A stretch of 64,000 bases of DNA from Halomonas sp. BDJS001 (GTDB taxonomy: Bacteria > Pseudomonadota > Gammaproteobacteria > Pseudomonadales > Halomonadaceae), in contig NZ_CP110535.1 in the NCBI RefSeq assembly GCF_026104355.1, positions 4,402,001 through 4,466,000 of the forward strand, given 5' to 3'. Each line of letters opens with the position of its first letter. The stretch's first letter is position 1. The translations under genes were made by a program, and so were the position numbers. The notes under the pieces were generated by a model. That model searched no databases. It was not told where the DNA came from and saw only the letters and a program-made list of their open reading frames with translations. This document shows, one piece after another, positions 37,826 through 47,167 of this stretch.

Positions 37826-37940
37826 CGACGGGGCTACCCCGGGAGCATGCCTACGAGGAGGCGCTATGAATCCATCCCTGGACGCTACCGACGCCATCCC
37901 TGGCGTCGGACCTCCTCTACGGCATGCTCCCGGCGCCCCT
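37826..37940. repeat. Intergenic compound-hairpin element, copy B
   Basis: This element lies between the dipeptidase gene and the PA5397-like gene. The outer arms CCGGGAGCATGCC (37840-37852) and GGCATGCTCCCGG (37921-37933) pair perfectly and continue imperfectly inward. The conserved box is at 37861-37888. Inside are hairpins TCCA-TCCC-TGGA and CCGACGCCA-TCCC-TGGCGTCGG. Both loops are TCCC. Confidence 0.85.
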
Positions 37941-37968
37941 CGCTTCGGAGGCAGCCGCCTGCGCTGAG

Positions 37969-38946
37969 TCAGGCGCCCCACACATCCTTAAGCACGCGCA
38001 CCCAGTTCTCTCCCATGATCTTGCGCACCTGGGTCTCACTTAAGCCGCGCTTGAGGAGTGCCTCGGTGAGATTGGGGAACTCTCCCACGGTGCGGATTCC
38101 TTCGGGATTGATGATCTTGCCAAAGTCGGTCAGGCGGCGTGCGTAGCCCTTGTCGTGGGTCAGCCACTCGAAGAACTCCTGACCGTGCCCTTGGGTAAAA
38201 TCGGTACCGATGCCGATAGCATCCTCACCGACGATATTCATGATGTACTCGATGGCCTCACAGTAATCATCGATGGTGGAATCGACCCCTTTCTTGAGGA
38301 ACGGGGTAAACATGGTGACACCTACAAAACCGCCGTGGTCAGCAATGAACTTAAGCTCTTGATCAGATTTATTACGCGGGTGCTCTTTGAGGCCGGAGGG
38401 CAGGCAGTGGGAGTAACAGACGGGCTTTTTGGACTCGAGAATGACCTCTTCGGAGGTTTTGGCGCCGACGTGAGAGAGGTCGCACATAATGCCGACGCGG
38501 TTCATCTCGGCAACAATTTCGCGACCAAAGCCGGAGAGGCCTCCATCGCGCTCGTAACACCCAGTACCCACCAGGTTCTGGGTGTTGTAGCACATCTGCA
38601 CGATGCCCACGCCCAACTGCTTGAAGATCTCTACGTAACCAATTTGGTCTTCGAAAGCATGGGCATTCTGGAAACCGAAGATGATGCCGGTCTTGCCCTC
38701 CTCTTTCGCCCGCGTGATGTCAGCGGTGGTACGAACCGGACGCACCAGGTCACTACACTCCGCCATCAACTGGTTGGACTTGACGATATTATCGACCGTG
38801 GCCTGAAACCCCTCCCACACGGAGACGGTGCAGTTAGCCGCAGTAAGACCGCCGCGACGCATGTCCTCAAGCAGCTCACGGTTCCATTTGGCGATGATCA
38901 GACCATCAATGACAATGGCGTCATTGTGCAGTTCAGAGGGGGTCAT
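37969..38946 (-). CDS. Dipeptidase-like amidohydrolase (peptidase M19 family, PA5396-like)
   Basis: This is a 325-residue member of the renal-dipeptidase (M19) superfamily, the first gene of the dgc operon as in Pseudomonas. The barrel motifs NAHAFEDQIGYVEIFKQLGVGIVQ, MCDLSHVG and YSHC are present. The canonical HxD zinc pair at the end of strand 1 is missing: the segment reads IVIDGLIIAKWN. This suggests an altered metal site. Dipeptides are unlikely to be the real substrate in a betaine pathway; a methylated glycine derivative is conceivable. There is no signal peptide, so it is probably cytoplasmic. Confidence 0.87.
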   Translation of the reverse strand: MTPSELHNDAIVIDGLIIAKWNRELLEDMRRGGLTAANCTVSVWEGFQATVDNIVKSNQLMAECSDLVRPVRTTADITRAKEEGKTGIIFGFQNAHAFEDQIGYVEIFKQLGVGIVQMCYNTQNLVGTGCYERDGGLSGFGREIVAEMNRVGIMCDLSHVGAKTSEEVILESKKPVCYSHCLPSGLKEHPRNKSDQELKFIADHGGFVGVTMFTPFLKKGVDSTIDDYCEAIEYIMNIVGEDAIGIGTDFTQGHGQEFFEWLTHDKGYARRLTDFGKIINPEGIRTVGEFPNLTEALLKRGLSETQVRKIMGENWVRVLKDVWGA

Positions 38947-39121
38947 AGCTAAGCTCCAACATTGGTTAATGTAGCGAGCATAGCGCTGACGTTGGATTGG
39001 ACTGCTCTTGGAAACGACGGCGGAAATTCCAAAAGCGTCATGGTGTCGTGAACACGACCACTACCCACGCACCCGCTAACCTTTGCAGAGGAGGAGTACT
39101 TTAGAGATAGCAGCTACTAAA

Positions 39122-39153
39122 AAACCTGCTGCCCGGAGGTGGACAGCAGGTTT
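39122..39153 (-). terminator. gbdR terminator
   Basis: A perfect 10-bp stem AAACCTGCTG/CAGCAGGTTT with a 12-base loop. The minus-strand tail is TTTTTTAG, just after the gbdR stop. Confidence 0.85.
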
Positions 39154-39178
39154 GGAATAGTGGTGACGGAAGTACCTA

Positions 39179-40324
39179 TCAGCGCAGTAGCGGCACGCTG
39201 GCAAAGGTAGGCTCACCCTGGGCATGGGCAAGCGCCTGCTGGGCACTCGAAAGAGGCTCGCTTTTGTACGGCTCGCCCCCCCACCGCTGAATTAACGATG
39301 GCGACTTAGCAGGATTACTTCCTTGACGGTCATGCACCCCCAAGCGCTCATTTCTCGGCGGCACACCAAAGTATTCACGATAACACTTGGAAAAATGGGG
39401 CGTAGAGACAAAGCCGCAAACGGACGCAATTTCGATGATAGAGAGAGGCGTTTGCTTGAGCAATTGACGGGCACGTACCAAGCGTAGCTTGAGGTAATAG
39501 CGGGACGGAGAGCAGAGCAAATAGCGCTGGAACAACCGTTCTAACTGACGCCGTGAAACATCCACATACTTTGCCAGCTCATCGAGCTCGATCGGCTCCT
39601 CAAGGTTGGACTCCATCAACGCCACAATCTCTAGTAGCTTGGGCTGAGTCGTACCCAGCACGTGTTTAAGCGGTACACGCTGCTGATCCTGCTCGTTGCG
39701 CACACGCTCGTAGATAAACATCTCGGAGATACCTGCCGAAAGCTCACGTCCATGGTCGTGGGCAATCAGGTTGAGCATCATATCGAGCGGCGCAGTGCCG
39801 CCCGAGGCGGTGAATCGATCACGATCAATAGAGAAAAGGTGCGGGGTCAGAATGACGTTGGGAAAGGCCTCCTGCATGGAGGCCAGGCACTCCCAGTGCA
39901 CGCTGGTTTGATAGTGATCGAGCAGCCCCGCCTGGCCCAGCGCCCAACTGCCGGTACATACCGAGCCTAATCGCTTTAGTTGGCGCGACTGGGACTGCAG
40001 CCAGCGCACGTGCTCGCGGGTGACACTGTGATGAGGGCCTACCCCACCGCAAACGACTACCCACTCAAGCGATAGAGGGGTATGCATAGAGGCATCCGGC
40101 GTCACCTGCAGCCCATCACTGGCGCGCACGGGCAGCCCGTCTTGGGTCAGGGTGTACCAGCGATACAGCTCGCGCCCAGCCAGTTGATTAGCCATCCGCA
40201 AAGGGTCTATCGCGGAGGCCAGCGAAATCAGGGTGAAATTATCTAGCAGTAGAAAGCCAAGGGTTTGCGGTTCACCCGCCCGATCAGTCTTTGCTGCCGG
40301 GTCTTTTGCTTGATTTGATGTCAT
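39179..40324 (-). CDS. gbdR: GbdR, GATase-type AraC-family activator of betaine catabolism
   Basis: This 381-residue regulator has an N-terminal DJ-1/PfpI-like sensor domain (LGFLLLDNFTLISLASAIDPLRMANQL; VVVCGGVG; GSVCTGSWALGQAGLL) and a C-terminal AraC double helix-turn-helix (LDELAKYVDVSRRQLERLFQRYL; IIEIASVCGFVSTPHFSKCYREYFG). The match to Pseudomonas GbdR is strong; that protein responds to betaine and dimethylglycine and activates gbc, dgc and sox genes. ATG 40324 has GGAGGG at ideal distance; a 91-codon in-frame extension upstream is not family-like. The C-terminal ~60 residues beyond the HTH vary. Confidence 0.92.
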   Translation of the reverse strand: MTSNQAKDPAAKTDRAGEPQTLGFLLLDNFTLISLASAIDPLRMANQLAGRELYRWYTLTQDGLPVRASDGLQVTPDASMHTPLSLEWVVVCGGVGPHHSVTREHVRWLQSQSRQLKRLGSVCTGSWALGQAGLLDHYQTSVHWECLASMQEAFPNVILTPHLFSIDRDRFTASGGTAPLDMMLNLIAHDHGRELSAGISEMFIYERVRNEQDQQRVPLKHVLGTTQPKLLEIVALMESNLEEPIELDELAKYVDVSRRQLERLFQRYLLCSPSRYYLKLRLVRARQLLKQTPLSIIEIASVCGFVSTPHFSKCYREYFGVPPRNERLGVHDRQGSNPAKSPSLIQRWGGEPYKSEPLSSAQQALAHAQGEPTFASVPLLR

Positions 40325-40653
40325 GGTCTTACCCTCCGTCACCTTTTTAAACATCACTTTTTTCTTATTAGTATAGGCGTCGCTGGCGTATTTTAGTTTC
40401 CCCCTTACTGTAGTGAATACTCGCTCGTGCAGGAGGGGCATTGCTCTGTGGTCGTATATTGGCATGAACAGGACGGAAAGCGACAACACTATCACGCGAA
40501 TCTGGCGATCAGTCGCAAATGCAACGCTTGAGGTCGCATCCGAAACCTTCAACCCTAGCAAACACACCACCGGCGTATCCGCGAGCGACTCGACCACTCG
40601 ATCACGAAATTAGCCGGGGTAGATAAGAGGTATCCATAGCTTGTCTCTGGCAA

Positions 40654-40722
40654 CGTCCAATTGCAGGCGATGCCAGCGTCCAATTGCTGGTTATATCATC
40701 GTCCAATTGAGGGTTATTGAAT
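40654..40722. repeat. Three-copy 23-bp iteron array (core CGTCCAATTG)
   Basis: CGTCCAATTG occurs at 40654, 40677 and 40700, each copy exactly 23 bases after the last, followed by a loosely kept GG. The spacer sequences differ. The array lies 330 bases before gbdR and 200 before lysE. This pattern fits repeated binding sites for a regulator. Confidence 0.8.
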
Positions 40723-40855
40723 AATCAGCGGTATCGGTTAGCCTTCAGCGGGTGTATCACACCAAGATGCTCCAGTGTCAACAGCGAAGCATTATCTCAA
40801 TGTATGACACAGTCAATCAGCGGATAGAGTTGCCACGCGACGATCCAGTACTTAC

Positions 40856-40877
40856 AACTATATGGCAAGATATAGTT
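40856..40877. promoter_or_regulatory. Inverted repeat AACTATAT-N6-ATATAGTT before lysE
   Basis: A perfect 8-bp inverted repeat with 6-base spacer ends 29 bases before the lysE start. It is a possible repressor site or an extended -10 region. Confidence 0.4.
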
Positions 40878-40906
40878 AACAATTCAACAATAGGGCAGGT
40901 AACGCT

Positions 40907-41209
40907 ATGTCGATTGAGCTCTGGCTATCGTTTGTGCTGGCTTCGTTTTTGGTGATCGCCTCCCCCGGCCCCGCGGTGGCTCTGCTGGTCATGACCGGCA
41001 TCAATCAAGGTCGCAGAGCCGCGCTGGCGATGCTGCCTGGCTTTTTCTTGGGAGACCTGGTGGCGATGTCACTTTCGTTTGCTGGCGTAGGCGCCCTGCT
41101 GATGGCATCGGCGGAGCTATTCGCCATCGTTAAATGGCTAGGGGTTCTCTATCTTCTTTATCTAGGCGCGGGTGTGTTGATGACCGTAATGCGACGTCCT
41201 GCTGCCTAA
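40907..41209 (+). pseudogene. LysE/RhtB-family exporter, C-terminal half missing
   Basis: The 100-residue product matches only the first half of LysE/RhtB amino-acid exporters (usually about 200-210 residues). The signature FLVIASPGPAVALLVMTGINQGRRAALAMLPGF region and three hydrophobic segments are present. The later helices are absent, and the next gene starts 22 bases after the stop. No continuation was seen in other frames, so this is a deletion and not a simple frameshift. A ribosome site (GGGCAGG) is still present, so a short product could be made, but transport is unlikely. Confidence 0.75.
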
Positions 41210-41231
41210 CTTATCTAATCGGAGGTTGTTG

Positions 41232-41795
41232 ATGACACACCCGATGACAAAGGAAGACTCCCCCGTATCGAATATCAGACACTTTCTTGAGCCCGGCCCG
41301 ATTGCGCTGGTTTCATCACAATGGCAAGCGCAAACCAACATCATGACCATGGGGTGGCACATGGTGATGGCGTTCACCCCTTCGCTTCTCAGCTGCGTTA
41401 TAGATGCGGGGAACCACTCCCATTCCATGGTGCGCAACAGCGGCGAATGCGTGATCAATATTCCCCCGGCATCGCTTGTCGATACGGTGGTGGGTATCGG
41501 GAACTGCTCCGGGAGCGAGGTTGACAAGTTCAAGGCGTTTAAGCTGACCCCAGGCAAGTCAGAACAGGTTGGTGCGCCTCGGGTAGAGGAGTGCTACGCA
41601 TCTTTTGAGTGCCGTTTGCACGATGACGCCATGATTGAACGCTACAACCTGTTTATCTTTGAGGTCGTTAAAGCCCACGTAGCGCCTTTGGCAGATGAGG
41701 AAGAGTCGCTGCACTACCGGGGGATGGGAGAGTTCATGCTGTCGGGGCGATCCATTGACCGTACGGAGCTATTTAAACCGTCGATGCTAGTCTGA
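41232..41795 (+). CDS. Flavin reductase-like domain protein
   Basis: This 187-residue protein has the FMN-binding split-barrel fold of flavin reductases: PGPIALVSSQWQAQTNIMTMGWHMVMAFTPSLLSCVID, then RNSGECVINIP. Such proteins supply reduced flavin to partner monooxygenases or act alone as flavin-dependent oxidoreductases. No partner oxygenase gene is adjacent. GGAGG sits 6 bases before ATG 41232; the TTG at 41226 is too close to that site. It follows the broken lysE gene, perhaps as a former operon. Confidence 0.85.
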   Translation: MTHPMTKEDSPVSNIRHFLEPGPIALVSSQWQAQTNIMTMGWHMVMAFTPSLLSCVIDAGNHSHSMVRNSGECVINIPPASLVDTVVGIGNCSGSEVDKFKAFKLTPGKSEQVGAPRVEECYASFECRLHDDAMIERYNLFIFEVVKAHVAPLADEEESLHYRGMGEFMLSGRSIDRTELFKPSMLV

Positions 41796-41889
41796 GCGTT
41801 GTGCGCTGGAGACTTTCCATCCATCTCTTATCGCCACACGACCCTGGAAGCTAGCCAGTCAACCGAACTCGCTTCGAGAGTGTTAGACT

Positions 41890-41903
41890 GGGTTAGCTAA
41901 CCC
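41890..41903. other. Palindrome GGGTTAGCTAACCC
   Basis: A perfect 14-bp palindrome between the flavin reductase gene and the NYN gene, followed by GGTTTCTTC. It may be a weak terminator for the upstream gene or an operator for the downstream gene. Confidence 0.35.
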
Positions 41904-41938
41904 GGTTTCTTCTAATATGTTCCTGAAAAGGCGAATTG

Positions 41939-42415
41939 ATGACCACCGTTGCCATATTTGTTGATATTCAAAACGTCTATTACACCGTGCGTGAAGCCTA
42001 TGGCCGAAACTTTGATTACAACAAATTCTGGATACGAGTAACCGCTAACAGAGAGGTTATTAAAGCTGTTTGCTATGCCATCGATAGGGGTGACCAAAAG
42101 CAGCGAGAGTTTCAAAATATACTCAGGGCGATTGGTTTTGATGTGAAATTAAAGCCTTTTATTCAGCGGTCAGACGGTTCCGCAAAAGGCGATTGGGATG
42201 TGGGCATCGCGCTCGATGCCATGGAGTATGCGGAACAGGCAGATGTTATCGTGCTGGTATCCGGCGATGGTGATTTTGACCTGCTCGTCCAAAAAATCCG
42301 TGCTAAGCATGGCAAAAAAGTCGAAGTTTATGGAGTACCTCAACTGACTGCAGCGTCGCTCATCAATGCAGCCAATGAGTTTATAGGGATCGATAAAGCG
42401 CTTCTGCTAAGTTAG
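41939..42415 (+). CDS. NYN-domain (LabA/DUF88) PIN-like nuclease
   Basis: This 158-residue protein is built almost only of a NYN domain, a PIN-like metal-dependent RNase fold. The acidic residues expected to bind metal are visible: IFVDIQNVYY (Asp near residue 9), GDWDVGIALDAMEYAEQADVIVLVSGDGDF, and the final part AASLINAANEF. It has no extra nucleic-acid-binding domain. Members act in RNA turnover or as toxins, but the substrate here is unknown. It stands alone between unrelated genes. ATG 41939 is chosen; TTG 41936 is adjacent in frame. Confidence 0.85.
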   Translation: MTTVAIFVDIQNVYYTVREAYGRNFDYNKFWIRVTANREVIKAVCYAIDRGDQKQREFQNILRAIGFDVKLKPFIQRSDGSAKGDWDVGIALDAMEYAEQADVIVLVSGDGDFDLLVQKIRAKHGKKVEVYGVPQLTAASLINAANEFIGIDKALLLS

Positions 42416-42641
42416 CTATAGTTCATACAATCAATACGTCTGTTAATTGCCCCCTAATCGTTTATACATCGTTTATCAGTTTTCTAAAAATAAGCTGAGC
42501 GAATGTTTCTAGCGCCTACTTTAGTCTAAATTCCCCACTCTATTTGCTCATACCGAACCGGCATAGGCTATGCACAGAAGCAAGCTGCCAGTTAAATATT
42601 CTAACGCTCTGGCCAGCCACTACTCTGTTGAATAACGATGA

Positions 42642-44006
<1,365 letters not shown>

Positions 44007-44046
44007 TCGTCTTTATTTTATAAATCGCTTATACTCTAAAAGCACG

Positions 44047-44080
44047 CAGTCCTTCCTTTATTGGGGAAGGGCTGTTTTTT
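44047..44080 (+). terminator. gdhA terminator
   Basis: An inverted repeat CAGTCCTTCC/GGGAAGGGCTG (44047-44056 with 44064-44074) is followed directly by TTTTTT. Confidence 0.85.
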
Positions 44081-44117
44081 ATTGGTTTAAACTTATTGCT
44101 TTCCAAGGAGAGTAATC

Positions 44118-44531
44118 ATGGGACAACGTCCTGCTATTATTATTAACCGTCTTGATGCCGAACGCCTCCAGCGCTTGATCGACAATGCATCCGAAAAAGA
44201 CATGGCTGTGGCTCAGCTACTTGAGGAAGAGTTAGCACGAGGTGAAGTCTGTGATCCAGAGGATATTCCGGATGACGTGGTCAGCATGAATAGCCAGGTT
44301 CGCTTCACCGACCTTACCCGCGGGCTTAAAATGATTCGTACCTTGGTCTATCCGCACTCCCTGGAAAGCGTAGCGGACGGCATTTCGGTTATGGCGCCTA
44401 TTGGTGCTGCATTGATCGGCCTTAAAGTGGGCGACATCATCGAATGGCCGTTACCCAACAATACCGAAGCACGACTCCGCATCGATGCTATTTATTGGCA
44501 GCCCGAGCGCGAAAAGCAATTCCACCGATAA
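44118..44531 (+). CDS. rnk: Regulator of nucleoside diphosphate kinase (Rnk), GreA/GreB-like
   Basis: This 137-residue protein has a short N-terminal coiled-coil part and the C-terminal GreA/GreB FKBP-like domain: VSMNSQVRFTDL, VYPHSLESVADGISVMAPIGAALIGLKVGDIIEWPLP. Rnk binds RNA polymerase near the secondary channel like Gre factors and affects nucleotide and polyphosphate balance in other bacteria. An AAGGAGAG site precedes the ATG. It follows the gdhA terminator, so it is probably a separate unit. Confidence 0.92.
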   Translation: MGQRPAIIINRLDAERLQRLIDNASEKDMAVAQLLEEELARGEVCDPEDIPDDVVSMNSQVRFTDLTRGLKMIRTLVYPHSLESVADGISVMAPIGAALIGLKVGDIIEWPLPNNTEARLRIDAIYWQPEREKQFHR

Positions 44532-44836
44532 GTCGCGATAAAGAGTGAGCTGGCTCCGCTAGCTCATGATTAAGTCAGCTATTTTCTTCGCCCACTTAAT
44601 CCACATAAAGAGGGTCTATTCAGGGCGCCCTCAGCTTTCACATACCCCCTTCGGAAGACTATAACTAAGCGGCTCTTTATCGCATTAAACACACCGTCCC
44701 TGCTATTAGTCATAGCCATGGTACTTTTCACAATTCTTCCAGTGATAATGTACACATTGGACGGTTACCTTAAAACCTGAATCGACAAAGCATTACAGCG
44801 CTCATAGACGCCCTTACGCCAGGAAGTGGACGCAGC

Positions 44837-44888
44837 GACTCCCTGTCAGGAGAGGATCGACTCCCTGTCAGGAGAGGATCGACTCCGG
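44837..44888. repeat. 22-bp tandem repeat, 2.3 copies, upstream of paaX
   Basis: Two identical 22-bp units (44837-44858 and 44859-44880), each starting GACTCCCTGTCAGGAG, are followed by a third partial unit GACTCC. Each unit can fold CTCC/GGAG. The array lies 100-150 bases before the paaX start. Confidence 0.85.
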
Positions 44889-44890
44889 CC

Positions 44891-44957
44891 AAACGACAAA
44901 AAAACGTGATACGATAATCTTTTTTATTCGTCATATTTTCTGTCGTTTTTAGCGACA
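44891..44957. promoter_or_regulatory. paaX promoter inverted repeats
   Basis: AAACGACA (44891-44898) and TGTCGTTT (44941-44948) form a perfect inverted repeat with a 42-base AT-rich spacer. TGTCG-N7-CGACA (44941-44957) overlaps it. The region lies 31-97 bases before paaX, so autoregulation by PaaX is possible. Confidence 0.45.
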
Positions 44958-44987
44958 ACTTCACCGCAAAGGGAATCAACGTCCACC

Positions 44988-45914
44988 ATGTCGTCAGCTA
45001 AAGAGTGCGTCGCTACGCTTATTGATGACTTCCAAAAGCGTCGGCCAATTCGTGCCGGCTCACTGATTATTACCGTCTATGGCGACTCTATCGTTCCGCG
45101 GGGCGGTACCGTTTGGTTAGGCAGTCTATCGAAACTGGTGGAGCCCATCGGTATCAATGAGCGGCTGGTGCGTACATCGGTTTACCGGCTGACCAATGAA
45201 ACCTGGCTACGGGGAGAGAAGATCGGTCGTCGCAGCTACTACCGGTTGAGTGGCCCTGGTCGGCGTCGTTTCGAGCAAGCCTTTAAGCGTGTCTATCACG
45301 GCGCCCAGCCAGCTTGGTCGGGACAGTGGACATTGGTATTGCTGACACAGCTTCCCCCAGACCGGCGCCAGCAGATTCGTGATGAGCTTGAATGGCTAGG
45401 CTTTGGTAGTTTTGCTCAGGGCGTGCTGGCGCATCCCACGCTGTCATGTGCAGAGACCATGGCGGCCTTGCAAGAACTGGATGCAGCAGACGATACGATT
45501 GTAATGCAGACGCAAACCATGGAGCCCATGACCAGCAAGCCGCTGCGTCTCCAGGTCAGAGAGAGCTGGAACCTCGACGAATTAGCCGAGCTCTACCAAC
45601 GTTTTCTCGTTAAGTTTCGCCCACTCTGGAATGCCCTCAACGCAGAGAACCATTTGGGGCAGGAAGAGTGTTTCATTGCCCGCACCTTGCTTATTCACGA
45701 GTATCGCAAGGTTCAATTACGCGACCCCCTCCTGCCTGAGGAACTACTCCCCACGGCGTGGGAAGGCCGCTACGCCCATCAGCTCTGCCGCAACCTTTAT
45801 CGTTTGCTCTACGAACGTGCAGAACGCTGGCTGGATCAACATCTGGAAAACGCCGAGGGCCCACTACCCGCCCCAGGCCCCAGCTTCTACCAGCGCTTCG
45901 GCGGGCTGGATTGA
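44988..45914 (+). CDS. paaX: Phenylacetate degradation repressor PaaX
   Basis: PaaX is the phenylacetyl-CoA-responsive repressor of the paa genes. The 308-residue protein has an N-terminal GntR-like winged helix (SLSKLVEPIGINERLVRTSVYRLTNETWL), a central PaaX fold (PAWSGQWTLVLL) and a C-terminal domain ending GPSFYQRFGGLD, all as in Escherichia coli PaaX by memory. It starts the paa region and is convergent with paaY. Its targets here are probably its own promoter and those before paaG and paaA, where inverted repeats are seen. Confidence 0.95.
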   Translation: MSSAKECVATLIDDFQKRRPIRAGSLIITVYGDSIVPRGGTVWLGSLSKLVEPIGINERLVRTSVYRLTNETWLRGEKIGRRSYYRLSGPGRRRFEQAFKRVYHGAQPAWSGQWTLVLLTQLPPDRRQQIRDELEWLGFGSFAQGVLAHPTLSCAETMAALQELDAADDTIVMQTQTMEPMTSKPLRLQVRESWNLDELAELYQRFLVKFRPLWNALNAENHLGQEECFIARTLLIHEYRKVQLRDPLLPEELLPTAWEGRYAHQLCRNLYRLLYERAERWLDQHLENAEGPLPAPGPSFYQRFGGLD

Positions 45915-45963
45915 ACGCCTAACGAGACTGCTTAATCAGTCATCACATCGGGCATAACGCACC

Positions 45964-46578
45964 TTATGGCTGTGGCGACTGATCCAACGTCTGCTGCTTG
46001 GGTTGAGTATCACCAGCCAGCAAGGCTGGACGATCAGCATCGAGTTCTGCCAGCGGCTCACAGGGTTCCAAGCTGTCACGGCAACGGGTTACTAAGCGCT
46101 GATACTCCTGGGTGCCCTGCTGCTTCCAGGCGAACTCCTCATCACTCAGCGGGCGCTTTACCTTTGCGGGAGCCCCCATCACCAGCGACTGGGGCTCACA
46201 CTCGAAGCCCGCCTTGACGAACGCTGCCGCCGCCACGATAGAGCGTTCAGCAATCTTGGCGCCATCCATCACTACGGCGTTCATGCCAACCATGGCATCA
46301 CGCCCAATCACGCAGCCATGCAGTACCGCGCCATGGCCGATATGGCCATCCTTCTCAACCTTGGTGACGCAGCCCGGAAAGCCGTGCATCACACAGGTAT
46401 CCTGAAGGTTAGCCCCCTCTTCCAGCACCAGCCGCCCGAAATCACCACGCATCACCGCGCCGGGGCCTACATAACAGTTGGGGCCTACGATTACGTCGCC
46501 AATTAACACCGCAGTAGGGTGGACATAGGCGGACGGGTGTACCACCGGCGTCACCCCTTCAAGTCGATAGTAAGGCAT
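45964..46578 (-). CDS. paaY: PaaY, gamma-carbonic-anhydrase-like thioesterase
   Basis: This 204-residue left-handed beta-helix protein has hexapeptide repeats ([36 protein letters not shown]). The metal histidines are expected in [10 protein letters not shown] and [12 protein letters not shown]. In Escherichia coli PaaY hydrolyses dead-end CoA thioesters that arise in phenylacetate breakdown. ATG 46578 has GGAGAG upstream; a 32-codon in-frame extension is not family-like. It faces paaX with a 49-bp gap and is divergent from paaG. Confidence 0.93.
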   Translation of the reverse strand: MPYYRLEGVTPVVHPSAYVHPTAVLIGDVIVGPNCYVGPGAVMRGDFGRLVLEEGANLQDTCVMHGFPGCVTKVEKDGHIGHGAVLHGCVIGRDAMVGMNAVVMDGAKIAERSIVAAAAFVKAGFECEPQSLVMGAPAKVKRPLSDEEFAWKQQGTQEYQRLVTRCRDSLEPCEPLAELDADRPALLAGDTQPKQQTLDQSPQP

Positions 46579-47167
46579 CACACTCTCCGTTAGCTTGATT
46601 GGCCGTGTGGGACGCTGCCCCCATCGCCCGCTCTTCGAACTGTTCGACCCCTGCCCCGTCAGTTGTGTAGTCACCTAGGGTTATCGCGCCTTTGCTGCGC
46701 TGATTGCGTTATGGGGCGCTCCAGCGCTCAATCTATTTTGATACGCTATATCAACGAAGATTATATTTTACGTAACAAAACATCAAACACTTTACCTGTC
46801 ACGGGCTTCTTCAGAATTGGCACACGGTTAGCTAAAAACTCGATTTACCCCGGCTATAAGTCAGATTTCTAGACGCACTTCGCTTTTTTATACCATCGTC
46901 TAACCATTACCTTATATTCGCAAAAAATCCCCACAAACCACTGTTAGCAAGGCATAAATTACCAAAAACAACAATAAGCGACACACCATAAATGAGAATA
47001 CGATATTGATGTGTATCAAAATAATTCTATACTCGACAGATATTAACCCTGTACACCACAGGCCGAACGGTCACTGGCGGGCACCGACGACCGCGAAAAG
47101 GGTATGCGCGCCTTCCAATAAAAACGACCTGCCACTTTTCAAGGGCACTGACACAAGGACATTACCC
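46579..47167. other. Divergent paaY/paaG intergenic region
   Basis: A 589-bp AT-rich stretch (46700-47040 especially). It contains an imperfect inverted repeat around 46979-47020 (GACACACCAT and TTGATGTGTATC) that resembles the site before paaA. No coding evidence was found. Confidence 0.5.

Larger units (their letters stand above)
40325..40906. other. gbdR-lysE intergenic region
   Basis: A 582-bp non-coding stretch. It holds the gbdR upstream region, the three-copy 23-bp iteron array (40654-40722) and an 8-bp inverted repeat at 40856-40877 just before lysE. Short open frames inside it have no ribosome site or family match. Confidence 0.5.
44532..44987. other. rnk-paaX intergenic region
   Basis: A 456-bp gene-free stretch. 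It holds a possible hairpin after rnk (TGAGCT/AGCTCA near 44545-44566), the 22-bp tandem repeat (44837-44888) and an AT-rich paaX promoter with several inverted repeats. A short minus-strand open frame through the repeat is not a gene. Confidence 0.5.

Noticed and set aside
40654..40722. Considered as a CRISPR-like array
   Set aside because: Only three copies, a 10-base repeat and 13-base spacers, and no cas genes; it fits regulator binding sites better.
40752..40955. Open frame overlapping the lysE start
   Set aside because: It runs through the inverted repeat and into lysE in another frame and has no supporting features.
44770..44979. Small minus-strand open frame across the 22-bp tandem repeat
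   Set aside because: Its repeated peptide is just the translated tandem repeat; no ribosome site or match is seen.
46663..46872. Short plus-strand open frame in the paaY-paaG gap
   Set aside because: No ribosome site, AT-rich random composition, and no resemblance to a known protein.
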